Shown: positions 9,022-16,330 of the stretch, one piece after another
Position numbering within the stretch: position 1 is the stretch's first letter
How the letters are laid out: every line of letters starts with the position of its first letter
Source: Kordiimonadales bacterium IMCC3096
GTDB lineage: Bacteria; Pseudomonadota; Alphaproteobacteria; Minwuiales; Minwuiaceae
Direction of reading: 5' to 3'
Assembly: GCA_016865035.1 (NCBI GenBank)
Contig: CP018227.1
Span: forward strand, 2,509,501-2,573,500
Length of the DNA: 64,000 bases
Program-made: the position numbers and the translations under genes
Notes under the pieces: model-generated
What the model was told of the DNA's origin: nothing
Seen by the model: the letters and a program-made list of their open reading frames with translations, nothing else
Database searches by the model: none

Positions 9022-10446
9022 TCAGAAGTTCAGCAGCTTGCCGGGGTTCATGATGCCGTTGGGGTCCAGCGTGTGCTTGATCCGGTGCATCATCTGCAGT
9101 TCCACGGGTGACTTGTAGCGTTCGATCTCGTCGCGTTTCAGGCGGCCAAGGCCGTGCTCTGCGCTGATGGAGCCTCCCATGCGGTGGACGATGTCATGGA
9201 CGACATGGGCCACATCCTCCCACCGGTCCAGAAACGCCTGCCTGTCGCCCCCCTCCGGCTGCAGCGGGTTGTAATGGACGTTGCCGTCGCCGATGTGGCC
9301 GAAGGCGACGGAGCGGAAGCCCGGCACCACGTCCTGCAGTGCCGTGTCGGCGGCGGCGATGAAGTCGGGCATCAGCGGCACCGGCACGGAGACGTCATGC
9401 TTGATCGACCCGCCACCGAGCTTCTGCGCCTCCGACAGGCTTTCGCGCAGCGCCCAGAGCGCCGCTGTCTGTGCCTCGGACTCGGCGACGACGGCGTCCA
9501 GCACCAGGTCCTTCTCGAAGCCGAGTTCAAGGGTGCGTTCCAGCGCGGCGCGCAGGGCGCCGTCGCCCTCACCGGACGAGAATTCCATCAGCACGTACCA
9601 GGGATGGGTGCCCGCCATCGGGTCACGCGCATCGGGCAGCAGTTGCAGTGACAGGTCGAGACCCAGCCGGGGCATGATCTCGAAGCCCGTCACCTGCCCG
9701 CCGGAGACGGACTTCGCCAGGCCGAGCAGTTCGACCGCCGCGCGCGGGTCGGGCAGGGCGGCGAAGGCCACCTGCCGGTCGGCGGGTTTCGGGAACAGTT
9801 TCAGGACGGCGGCGGTGATCACACCCAGCGTGCCCTCCGCGCCGACGAACAGGTGCTTCAGGTCATAGCCGGTATTGTCCTTGCGCAGGCCGCGCAGCCC
9901 CTCCCACAGGGTGCCGTCAGGCAGCACGACCTCCAGCCCCAGCACCAGATCGCGCATGTTGCCGTAGCGCAGCACGGCTGTGCCACCGGCGTTGGTGGAG
10001 AGATTGCCGCCGATCTGGCAGGTGCCTTCCGACGCGATGCGCATGGGAAACAGCCGGTCGGCCGCATCCGCCGCGGCCTGCACGTCCTGCAGCACGCATC
10101 CGGCCTCCACCGTGATGGTGTCGTTCAGCGCATCCACGGCCCGCACGGCCTTCAGGCGGCCCAGCGACAGGATCACCTCATCGCCATTGCCGAAGGGGAT
10201 GGAGCCGCCGACGAGGCCGGTATTGCCGCCCTGGGGCACCACGGGCGTGCGGGTCTCGTTGCAGATGGCCAGCACCTGCTGCACCTCCGCCACCGTGCCT
10301 GGCCGCACCACCAGCGGGGAGAGACCCTGCCACTTCTCCCGGTGTTCCGTCGTGTAGGGCAGCATGTCGTCCGGCCGGTCGACGAACCCCTTCGGCCCGA
10401 CCACATTCTTCAGCCGTTCAAGAACTCCAGGCGCCAGATCATTCAC
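9022..10446 (-). CDS. FAD-linked D-2-hydroxyacid dehydrogenase (D2HGDH/GlcD-like)
   Basis: A 474-residue flavoprotein of the FAD_binding_4 plus FAD-oxidase C-terminal family, which includes D-2-hydroxyglutarate and D-lactate dehydrogenases. The PCMH-type FAD domain is shown by [16 protein letters not shown], by [21 protein letters not shown] and by [10 protein letters not shown]. The C-terminal domain has [11 protein letters not shown] and [13 protein letters not shown], with metal-ligand histidines. The start is GTG at 10444-10446. It converges with the acyl-CoA dehydrogenase gene and diverges from ppa. D-2-hydroxyglutarate is the most likely substrate by similarity, but D-lactate cannot be excluded. 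Confidence 0.92.
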   Translation of the reverse strand: MNDLAPGVLERLKNVVGPKGFVDRPDDMLPYTTEHREKWQGLSPLVVRPGTVAEVQQVLAICNETRTPVVPQGGNTGLVGGSIPFGNGDEVILSLGRLKAVRAVDALNDTITVEAGCVLQDVQAAADAADRLFPMRIASEGTCQIGGNLSTNAGGTAVLRYGNMRDLVLGLEVVLPDGTLWEGLRGLRKDNTGYDLKHLFVGAEGTLGVITAAVLKLFPKPADRQVAFAALPDPRAAVELLGLAKSVSGGQVTGFEIMPRLGLDLSLQLLPDARDPMAGTHPWYVLMEFSSGEGDGALRAALERTLELGFEKDLVLDAVVAESEAQTAALWALRESLSEAQKLGGGSIKHDVSVPVPLMPDFIAAADTALQDVVPGFRSVAFGHIGDGNVHYNPLQPEGGDRQAFLDRWEDVAHVVHDIVHRMGGSISAEHGLGRLKRDEIERYKSPVELQMMHRIKHTLDPNGIMNPGKLLNF

Positions 10447-10529
10447 GAAACTGTCCTTCCCTCATATTACCTGTCCCGGAAGCCGCGCGGATCATGGTAT
10501 GGAATGCCACCGCTCAACAGGACAGAAAC

Positions 10530-11054
10530 ATGATCATAGACAACATTCCCGTCGGCAAGAATCCACCCTGGGACATCAATGTCATCATCGAGATCCCCAT
10601 CGGCGGCGTGCCCGTGAAATACGAGATCGACAAGGCGTCGGGGGCGATGGTGGTGGACCGGTTTCTCCACACCTCCATGTTCTACCCCTGCAACTACGGT
10701 TTCATTCCGCACACGCTGGCCGATGACGGCGACCCGGTGGATGTGCTGGTGGCCGGCAATGTCCCGGTCGTGCCGGGCGCCGTGGTGCGATCCCGCCCCA
10801 TCGGTGTGCTGATCATGGAAGATGAGGCCGGGCTGGACGAGAAGCTGCTGGCCGTGCCGCATGACTCCCTGCATCCCTATTACTCCAACGTCGAGAGCTA
10901 TCGGGCGCTGCCGCAGATCCTGCTGGACCAGATCGCCCACTTCTTCGAGCACTACAAGGATCTGGAAAGCGGCAAGTGGGTCAAGGTCCAGCGCTGGGGC
11001 GAGGCAGGCGAGGCCTGCAAGCTGATCGAGAGCGCCATCAAGGCCGAAGGCTGA
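10530..11054 (+). CDS. ppa: Inorganic pyrophosphatase (family I)
   Basis: Cytosolic soluble pyrophosphatase that pulls biosynthetic reactions forward by hydrolysing PPi; 174 residues, the normal length. The metal-binding signature [10 protein letters not shown] and the YEIDKASG segment with active-site Lys/Glu residues are present. The ATG at 10530 is chosen because AGGACAG precedes it and the protein then begins [20 protein letters not shown] as in homologues. A large palindromic repeat follows the stop by 17 bases. Confidence 0.97.
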   Translation: MIIDNIPVGKNPPWDINVIIEIPIGGVPVKYEIDKASGAMVVDRFLHTSMFYPCNYGFIPHTLADDGDPVDVLVAGNVPVVPGAVVRSRPIGVLIMEDEAGLDEKLLAVPHDSLHPYYSNVESYRALPQILLDQIAHFFEHYKDLESGKWVKVQRWGEAGEACKLIESAIKAEG

Positions 11055-11071
11055 GGAGTCTGTCTGACTGA

Positions 11072-11154
11072 CCCCGGCCAGCCCTCTCCCCCTTCCCGAC
11101 CACCCATTAGGATAATCCCGTGGGTGGTCGGGAGGGGGAGAGGGCTGGCCGGGG
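11072..11154. repeat. Dispersed hairpin repeat, copy A
   Basis: Left arm 11072-11106 and right arm 11121-11154 form a 34-bp stem with one bulged T; the loop 11107-11120 is TTAGGATAATCCCG. The inner stem (CCCTCTCCCCC...CCCGACCACCCA) is shared with copies B and C, while the outer ten bases (CCCCGGCCAG) are unique to this copy yet perfectly paired. It lies between ppa and the convergent 147-residue gene. Confidence 0.9.
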
Positions 11155-11178
11155 CCCGCAAACGACTCCTGCACGCCG

Positions 11179-11622
11179 TCAGTCGCGCTGCTCCGGCAGC
11201 GGTTCCAGTTTCACGGTGCAGCCCCTGAATCCGATGACCGAGGCGCGGTTGCCGCTGCGCGTATCGTCCCAGTAGGGATCGCCATCGGCGAACTGCACCT
11301 GATATCCCCAGCGCGCCATGGCGCTTTCACGGATGTCGATGCACCAGTAGATGCCTGTCGGGACCAGCCGGATGGCGTAGAGGCCGTCGAGGGGGTCGGT
11401 GAAGAACCAGACCTCGAAATCCTGGCCCATCTCATGCGCCCGGGCCTTGACCGACGGGTACTCGCCCCAGCGGGCGCGGTCATGTTCGTAGTGCCGTGCC
11501 GCCGCGCCATTCGATGCGGCGATGATCTGCCGGTCGGTCATGCCCCAGTCGGCATATCGCCAACCGGCGTGGGCGCCGGTCGTGGCCAGCAACAGGCAGG
11601 CAGCGACAAGCAGGCCACGCAT
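11179..11622 (-). CDS. Exported protein of unknown function
   Basis: A 147-residue protein that I do not recognise. It starts with a clear signal peptide (MRGLLVAACLLLATTGAHA) with predicted cleavage after AHA, so it should be periplasmic. The mature part is rich in Trp and Tyr and has two Cys (in YWCIDI and FRGCTV) that could form a disulfide. Its start overlaps the stop of the lytic transglycosylase gene by 1 base (TGATG), so the two are co-transcribed; a cell-wall-related role would be guilt by association only. Confidence 0.75.
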   Translation of the reverse strand: MRGLLVAACLLLATTGAHAGWRYADWGMTDRQIIAASNGAAARHYEHDRARWGEYPSVKARAHEMGQDFEVWFFTDPLDGLYAIRLVPTGIYWCIDIRESAMARWGYQVQFADGDPYWDDTRSGNRASVIGFRGCTVKLEPLPEQRD

Positions 11623-13409
11623 CAGCCGTCATCCAGTGACTGGTAGATCGGCCAGCGCCCCGCGGCCATCGCGTCAAGGGACGGGGCGGGCTGACCCAGC
11701 CGGTCGCGGTAGATCCAGAGCGCCGACAGCACGTCACGGGCGAAGGTCCGGGTCTCGGCGGAGCCCATCATCTCCAGGAACAGCAGCGGGTCCTGCTGCA
11801 CGTTCGTATTGGTCGACCAGCGGGCGGCATTGCCCGGCCCGGCGTTGTAGGCGGCGATGGCCAGAAGCAGGTTGTCCTCCGGCTTGACCGCCTTCAGGAC
11901 GTAGCGGATGTAGGCCTGTCCCAGCCGGATATTGAGGTGCGGATCATGCAGCGCACTGTTGGTCGGGCGCGGCTGCCCCGCGATACGGGCGACATAGCGG
12001 GCCGTGGTGGGCATCAGCTGCATCACGCCCCGCGCGCCGGCGCTGGAGCGGGCAAGCGGGTCGAAGCCCGACTCCCTGCGCGCGATGGCATAGACCAGCG
12101 CGCGGTCCACATGCACCTCCGGTGAGAGGGGCCATGCCGGGGCCGGATAGAGCGCGGGATCATGCCGCTCCCCGTGGCTGTTCAGGCGTCTGCGGGCAAA
12201 GCGCAGGGCCGTGGCGGGCGCATCGATGTGCGCGGCCAGCCGCAGGACGGCGTCCAGTCCGGCACGGTTCGCGCCGTCCGCCATCAGCCGCAGTTCCATG
12301 TCGGCGCGCACGATCTGCCCGACCTCTGCCAGTGCCAGCGCCCGACGTACCCCCGGGAAGGCCAGCATGGCCGAGAGCTGCTCCTGGGGCAGGCTGGGCG
12401 GCTTCCAGTCGAAGCCGGGTTGCCGCGCCAGCAGGCGGTTGGCGATCTGGCCATACATGTCGCGGGGGGAGGCGCTGGCCCGGCGCAAGGCCGGCAGCAC
12501 GTTCAGGAAGTCGCCTGTCGCCAGTGCGGATCGTGCACGCCAGACTCCGGCGGCGGATTCGAGTCCGGTCAGGGGATCGCCATCCTTGCCCAGCGCCAGG
12601 CCGAACGCCGCATGGGCCTCTTCCTTGCGGCCCTGGGCCCAGTATCCGATACCGGCCAGGAAAGCCCCCTTCATCTGTCCGGGACCTGTGCCCCGCATGG
12701 CCAGGGTGGCGGCATTGATCGCCTTGTCGACATATTCGGCCGTCAGATAGCCGCGCGCGATCAGTGCATGGGCCAGCGCCCGTGCGTCCGAGCCCATGCG
12801 CCACCCTTCGCGTGTCTCCATGGTCTTCAGTGCCCGTGTCGGGGCATTCCGGTAGACCAGTCGGCGGATCGACCGCAGCATCAGCCGGTCGTGGCGAGAC
12901 AGGTTGGCCACATTCTGTCGTACCGTATCGGGCTGACCCGTCGCGGCGACCTCGCCGGTGAGCCGCAGCGGTCTCGGGCTGGGCGGTTGCAGCGCCTTCC
13001 AGCCACTGGCCGGGCGGCGGCGCTCCGCCAGCCTGTAGACCTTGTCCGCCAGCGGGTGGTCGGCGTAGTCGCGCATCCATTCATGCAGTTCGCGATAGCT
13101 GGAGCGCCAGGCGGTGGGATGCATCAGGCGCTGATAGCTGACATGGCCCATCAGCAGCGGATCCTCCAGCTGGCGGATCAGCTTGCTCGCCTCATTCCAG
13201 CGCCCGGTCTGCTGCAGCACGAAGATCTGGCGATAGCGGTCCTGATCGGCGGTGCTCAGGATGGTCGGCAGACTGACCTCCGCCGCCCGCGCCGGTGCCG
13301 CTTGCAGGACCACGATCATGGCCATGACCAGCACGAGCCATCTGGCCGGCCAGCAGCGGGTATTGACGGAGAGGTAATTCTGGCGCGACCTGTTCATCGG
13401 CGCATTCAA
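11622..13409 (-). CDS. Soluble lytic murein transglycosylase (Slt family)
   Basis: Periplasmic peptidoglycan-cleaving enzyme, 595 residues. A signal peptide (about 22-43, ending APARAAE) is followed by a long alpha-helical, TPR-like region (about 50-420) and a C-terminal SLT goose-lysozyme domain. There YAIARRESGFDPLARSS carries the catalytic Glu, and GARGVMQLMPTTA and AIAAYNAGPGNAARW are the classic SLT motifs. It is the first gene of a two-gene minus-strand operon with the small exported protein. The first ATG (13409) is used; MNRSRQ five codons in is an alternative. Confidence 0.93.
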   Translation of the reverse strand: MNAPMNRSRQNYLSVNTRCWPARWLVLVMAMIVVLQAAPARAAEVSLPTILSTADQDRYRQIFVLQQTGRWNEASKLIRQLEDPLLMGHVSYQRLMHPTAWRSSYRELHEWMRDYADHPLADKVYRLAERRRPASGWKALQPPSPRPLRLTGEVAATGQPDTVRQNVANLSRHDRLMLRSIRRLVYRNAPTRALKTMETREGWRMGSDARALAHALIARGYLTAEYVDKAINAATLAMRGTGPGQMKGAFLAGIGYWAQGRKEEAHAAFGLALGKDGDPLTGLESAAGVWRARSALATGDFLNVLPALRRASASPRDMYGQIANRLLARQPGFDWKPPSLPQEQLSAMLAFPGVRRALALAEVGQIVRADMELRLMADGANRAGLDAVLRLAAHIDAPATALRFARRRLNSHGERHDPALYPAPAWPLSPEVHVDRALVYAIARRESGFDPLARSSAGARGVMQLMPTTARYVARIAGQPRPTNSALHDPHLNIRLGQAYIRYVLKAVKPEDNLLLAIAAYNAGPGNAARWSTNTNVQQDPLLFLEMMGSAETRTFARDVLSALWIYRDRLGQPAPSLDAMAAGRWPIYQSLDDG

Positions 13410-13482
13410 GTCATAGTGGGGGGCGGGGGCAAGCCTGCCGCTAGGTCATCTGTGATGAACAATCCATGGGGAGATGGAAAAA

Positions 13483-14418
13483 ATGGTTGAACTGGCAGGC
13501 TTGCGGGACCGGTTGAGCGTACCTGTGATCGCGGCTCCGATGTTCCTTGTTTCCGGGCCGGAGCTTGTGATTGCGGCGGTTCAGGCCGGCGTCATGGGAT
13601 CGTTTCCGACGGCCAATTGCCGGACCGTGGAACAGCTGGATGACTGGATGTCGCAGATGATGGCTGCCTCGGGTCCGGCGACTGCTCCGGTGGTGCCGAA
13701 CCTGATTGTTCACCGCACCAACAGCCGACTCGCCGATGATCTGGAGGTCATCTGCCGCCACAGGCCGGAGATCGTCATCGCCAGCGTGGGCAGCCCGGCA
13801 CCGATCATCGACCGTATCCGTGACTATGGCGGGCAGGTCTGGGCCGATGTGGCCTCCATGCGGCATGCGGAGAAGGCCATCGCCGCAGGGGCGGACGGCC
13901 TGATCCTGCTGACGGGCGGTGCGGGCGGACAGACCGGCTGGGCCAATCCCTTCGCATTCGCACGCGGTGTCCGCGCGATCCATGACGGACCGATGGTGGT
14001 GGCCGGGGGTGTCTCCGACGGTCGGGCCATCGCGGCGGCGGAGGTCCTGGGTTTCGACTTCTGCTACATGGGCACGCGTTTCATCGCGACGGAGGAGAGC
14101 ATGGCGGTGCAGCGCTACAAGGACATGCTGGTGGCCGCCAGCCTGGACGATGTGCAGCTTACCGACGCGATCACCGGACTGGACACCAGCATCCTGCGCC
14201 CGTCGCTGATCGCGGCGGGGCTGGATCCGAAGAACCTGCCCGCGCGCGACAGCATCGAGATATCGAAGGACATCAACCCCGATGCGCCGCGTCGGTGGAA
14301 GGACATCTGGTCCGGCGGGCATTCGGTCGAGGGCGTGCACAGGGTCCAGCCTGTCGCCGAACTGGTCCGGGAGGTCGCGAACCAGTACCGGCAGGCGCGA
14401 ATGCATCCAGGACGCTGA
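13483..14418 (+). CDS. Nitronate monooxygenase family protein
   Basis: FMN enzyme of the nitronate monooxygenase (former 2-nitropropane dioxygenase) TIM-barrel family, about 311 residues. The N-terminus RLSVPVIAAPMFLVSGPELV is typical, and ILLTGGAGGQTGWANPFAF and VVAGGVSDGRAIAAAEVLG carry the glycine-rich FMN phosphate loops. The ATG at 13483 is preferred over 13474 because GGGGAG (13468-13473) sits 9 bases before it. The family detoxifies alkyl nitronates such as propionate-3-nitronate. A MarR regulator gene follows 91 bases downstream. Confidence 0.9.
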   Translation: MVELAGLRDRLSVPVIAAPMFLVSGPELVIAAVQAGVMGSFPTANCRTVEQLDDWMSQMMAASGPATAPVVPNLIVHRTNSRLADDLEVICRHRPEIVIASVGSPAPIIDRIRDYGGQVWADVASMRHAEKAIAAGADGLILLTGGAGGQTGWANPFAFARGVRAIHDGPMVVAGGVSDGRAIAAAEVLGFDFCYMGTRFIATEESMAVQRYKDMLVAASLDDVQLTDAITGLDTSILRPSLIAAGLDPKNLPARDSIEISKDINPDAPRRWKDIWSGGHSVEGVHRVQPVAELVREVANQYRQARMHPGR

Positions 14419-14452
14419 CTGGCGCCCGCGCGGCAGCAGAAAAGCGCTTCCC

Positions 14453-14464
14453 TTGCCTGGGCAA
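14453..14464. promoter_or_regulatory. Palindrome before the MarR gene, possible operator
   Basis: TTGCCTGGGCAA is an inverted repeat (TTGCC-2-GGCAA) 45 bases before the MarR-family start codon. MarR proteins often bind such short palindromes in their own promoters. Only one copy was noticed, so this is a candidate only. Confidence 0.3.
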
Positions 14465-14509
14465 TTATGTGCCTAGTGTTCCTGTTGTAGCGGGAACGGA
14501 GTGGGTGAC

Positions 14510-15013
14510 ATGCATGACACGTCCGGGTCGGGGCGTCGGTCGGTTGCCACCGGGGGCGATCAGGATATCGACTTCGATGACCTTCTCCAGATTCAGGTGG
14601 TGACACTGGGCAACAAGCTCGGTCTTTCCATCCTGCGGCGCGCGCTGGCGCCAAAGAACCTGTCGATCCGGGAATGGCGGGTCATCGCCATCATGTTCGT
14701 CTTCGGCCCCGGCATGGCGCGGCAGATCTCGGAGCTCACGGCGCTGGATCCTGCCCATGTCAGCCGCACGATCCATCAGTTGAAGAAGCGCGGCATCGTG
14801 ACGTTCCACGAGAACCCGAATGACAAGCGCCAGATCATCGTCGACCTGACGGCGGAGGGCGCCGCACTGGCGCGGGAGTTGCTGCCGCAGGTGTCGGAGA
14901 TCGCGCACGCGGTCCGCAGCATCTTCACCGATGAGGAATTCGCGCAGCTGATCAGTTACCTGCAGCGGGCCAACGACCACCTGGATGTCATGCTGTCCAG
15001 CGACCCGGACTGA
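14510..15013 (+). CDS. MarR family transcriptional regulator
   Basis: A 167-residue winged-helix regulator. The core reads LSIREWRVIAIMFVFGPGMA then ISELTALDPAHVSRTIHQLK (recognition helix) and the wing NPNDKRQIIVDLTAEG with the conserved D-x-R. The ATG at 14510 follows GGAG at an 8-base distance; a GTG three codons earlier is less likely. It lies downstream of the nitronate monooxygenase gene in the same direction and upstream of tRNA-Gln. The ligand is unknown; MarR proteins usually respond to small phenolics or oxidants. Confidence 0.92.
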   Translation: MHDTSGSGRRSVATGGDQDIDFDDLLQIQVVTLGNKLGLSILRRALAPKNLSIREWRVIAIMFVFGPGMARQISELTALDPAHVSRTIHQLKKRGIVTFHENPNDKRQIIVDLTAEGAALARELLPQVSEIAHAVRSIFTDEEFAQLISYLQRANDHLDVMLSSDPD

Positions 15014-15024
15014 CCGGATCGGTA

Positions 15025-15054
15025 TTGCAGTCGGGGCTTTTCCAAGGGTAGAAC
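15025..15054 (+). promoter_or_regulatory. Sigma-70-type promoter of tRNA-Gln
   Basis: TTGCAG (15025-15030) and TAGAAC (15049-15054) are separated by 18 bases and end 11 bases before the tRNA 5' end, the expected position for a strong housekeeping promoter. Confidence 0.55.
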
Positions 15055-15065
15055 TCCGCCGTTGC

Positions 15066-15140
15066 TGGGGCGTCGCCAAGTGGTAAGGCAACGGGTTTTG
15101 ATCCCGTCATTCCCAGGTTCGAATCCTGGCGCCCCAGCCA
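15066..15140 (+). tRNA. tRNA-Gln (anticodon UUG)
   Basis: The 75-base sequence folds as a cloverleaf. The acceptor TGGGGCG (15066-15072) pairs with CGCCCCA (15130-15136), followed by discriminator G and an encoded CCA. The anticodon stem ACGGG/CCCGT encloses the loop TTTTGAT with anticodon TTG, and the T arm contains GGTTCGAATCC. It therefore decodes CAA (and CAG by wobble) as glutamine. Confidence 0.97.
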
Positions 15141-15168
15141 ACATCCCGCCAGGCCCGTGATGCACGAC

Positions 15169-15182
15169 TTGCGCTGGATCAA
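15169..15182 (+). promoter_or_regulatory. Candidate FNR/FixK-family binding site
   Basis: TTGCGCTGGATCAA fits the relaxed alphaproteobacterial FnrL/FixK consensus TTG(A/C)-N6-(T/G)CAA. It is centred about 69 bases before the start codon of the 72-residue protein, which would suit an activator at about -41.5 of a start site near 15217. The flanks also hold an 8-bp inverted repeat, TGATGCAC (15159-15166) with GTGCATCA. Confidence 0.4.
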
Positions 15183-15244
15183 TTCCGCAGTGGAATTTGT
15201 GTGCATCAATCGACGCCGCATTCACCACCACGCAGGAAATTGCC

Positions 15245-15463
15245 ATGGCCTCCATCTCGTCCATCGTTCGCAAGCATGTCGATGCCGCCATCGCGGAAGC
15301 GGCTGAAACAGGTTACTCGCGGGAGGAAGTCGCCCGTTCGATGCTGTCCTTCGTGACCAACATCTACAAGGAAAACCGCTCCACCGACGAGATCGCGGCG
15401 GAACTGCGCCACGAGATCGACAATCTGGACCCGGATGCCGAACACGCCTTCATGCGCCCCTGA
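15245..15463 (+). CDS. Small acidic protein of unknown function
   Basis: A 72-residue helical protein that I do not recognise. It begins MASISSIVRKHVDAAIAEAA and ends in an acidic tail, with a Tyr-Ser-Arg-Glu-Glu stretch in the middle. The ATG at 15245 is chosen because AGGAAA precedes it; an upstream ATG in frame at 15197 would overlap the candidate FNR-box promoter and lacks a ribosome site. It sits alone between tRNA-Gln and the phosphoramidate cluster. The FNR-like box upstream hints at expression under low oxygen. Confidence 0.65.
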   Translation: MASISSIVRKHVDAAIAEAAETGYSREEVARSMLSFVTNIYKENRSTDEIAAELRHEIDNLDPDAEHAFMRP

Positions 15464-15572
15464 TACCGCAGGGTATCCCTCTCCCGGCTGAACCGGTGCT
15501 GGAAACATGCTGTCGGGAGATGTAACAAGTCTCTTCATGACAGATTCGTGACGCTATTCGGGGGCTTGGCCG

Positions 15573-16322
15573 GTGAAGACTGATTGGGACTACAGCGATC
15601 TTGCGGACGCCTATCTGAAGCGACCGGATTACGCCGACACGGCGATTGATGCGATGCTGCGCCTGGCGGATGTCGGCGCGGGGGCAAGGGTGTGCGACGT
15701 CGGTGCGGGTGTCGCCCATCTGACGATCAAGCTCGCCGAGCGTGGGCTGAAGGTCGATTCGGTGGAGCCGAACGATGCCATGCGCGCGAATGGCATCAAG
15801 CGCACCAGCACGATGACCGATGTGCGCTGGTTCGAGGGCACCGGGGAGGCGACCGGGATGGACGGCGGGGCCTATGACCTCGTCACATTCGGCAGCTCCT
15901 TCAATGTCTGCGACCGGCCGAAGGCGCTTGCGGAGACGAAACGCATTCTGGTGCCGGGTGGCTGGTTCGCCTGCATGTGGAACCATCGCGAACTGGATGA
16001 TCCGATCCAGTCGCGGATCGAAGGGATCATCCGCGACGGTGTGCCGGGCTATGGCTATGGCACCCGGCGGGAAGACCAGACCAATGTGATCGAGGCCTCT
16101 GGCCTGTTCCGCAGTGTCGTGACGGTGTCAGGCAAGGTGGTGCATGAACAGTCGAAGGTCGATTGCGTCGAGGCCTGGCGGTCTCATGCCACCCTGGAAC
16201 GGCAGGCGGGCGAGAAGTTCCATGACGTCGTCAATGCCATCGAGGCCTATCTGGATGGCCTGCCGGGTTCGTCGATCATGGTGCCCTATCGTACCAATAT
16301 CTGGGTCGCTCAGTTGAGCTGA
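15573..16322 (+). CDS. SAM-dependent class I methyltransferase, candidate phosphoramidate O-methyltransferase
   Basis: A 249-residue Rossmann-type methyltransferase. VCDVGAGVAHLTIKLAERG (about residues 43-61) is the SAM-binding motif I with the acidic VEPN at the end of strand 2, and YDLVTFGSSF is the strand 4 motif. The start is GTG at 15573 after GGGGGC. It ends 8 bases before the glutamine kinase-like gene, so it leads that operon. C. jejuni also keeps methyltransferase genes (cj1419/cj1420) beside its phosphoramidate genes. Methyl transfer to a phosphoramidate is inferred from context only; the sequence alone shows a generic methyltransferase. Confidence 0.85.
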   Translation: MKTDWDYSDLADAYLKRPDYADTAIDAMLRLADVGAGARVCDVGAGVAHLTIKLAERGLKVDSVEPNDAMRANGIKRTSTMTDVRWFEGTGEATGMDGGAYDLVTFGSSFNVCDRPKALAETKRILVPGGWFACMWNHRELDDPIQSRIEGIIRDGVPGYGYGTRREDQTNVIEASGLFRSVVTVSGKVVHEQSKVDCVEAWRSHATLERQAGEKFHDVVNAIEAYLDGLPGSSIMVPYRTNIWVAQLS

Positions 16323-16330
16323 CGGGGCAG

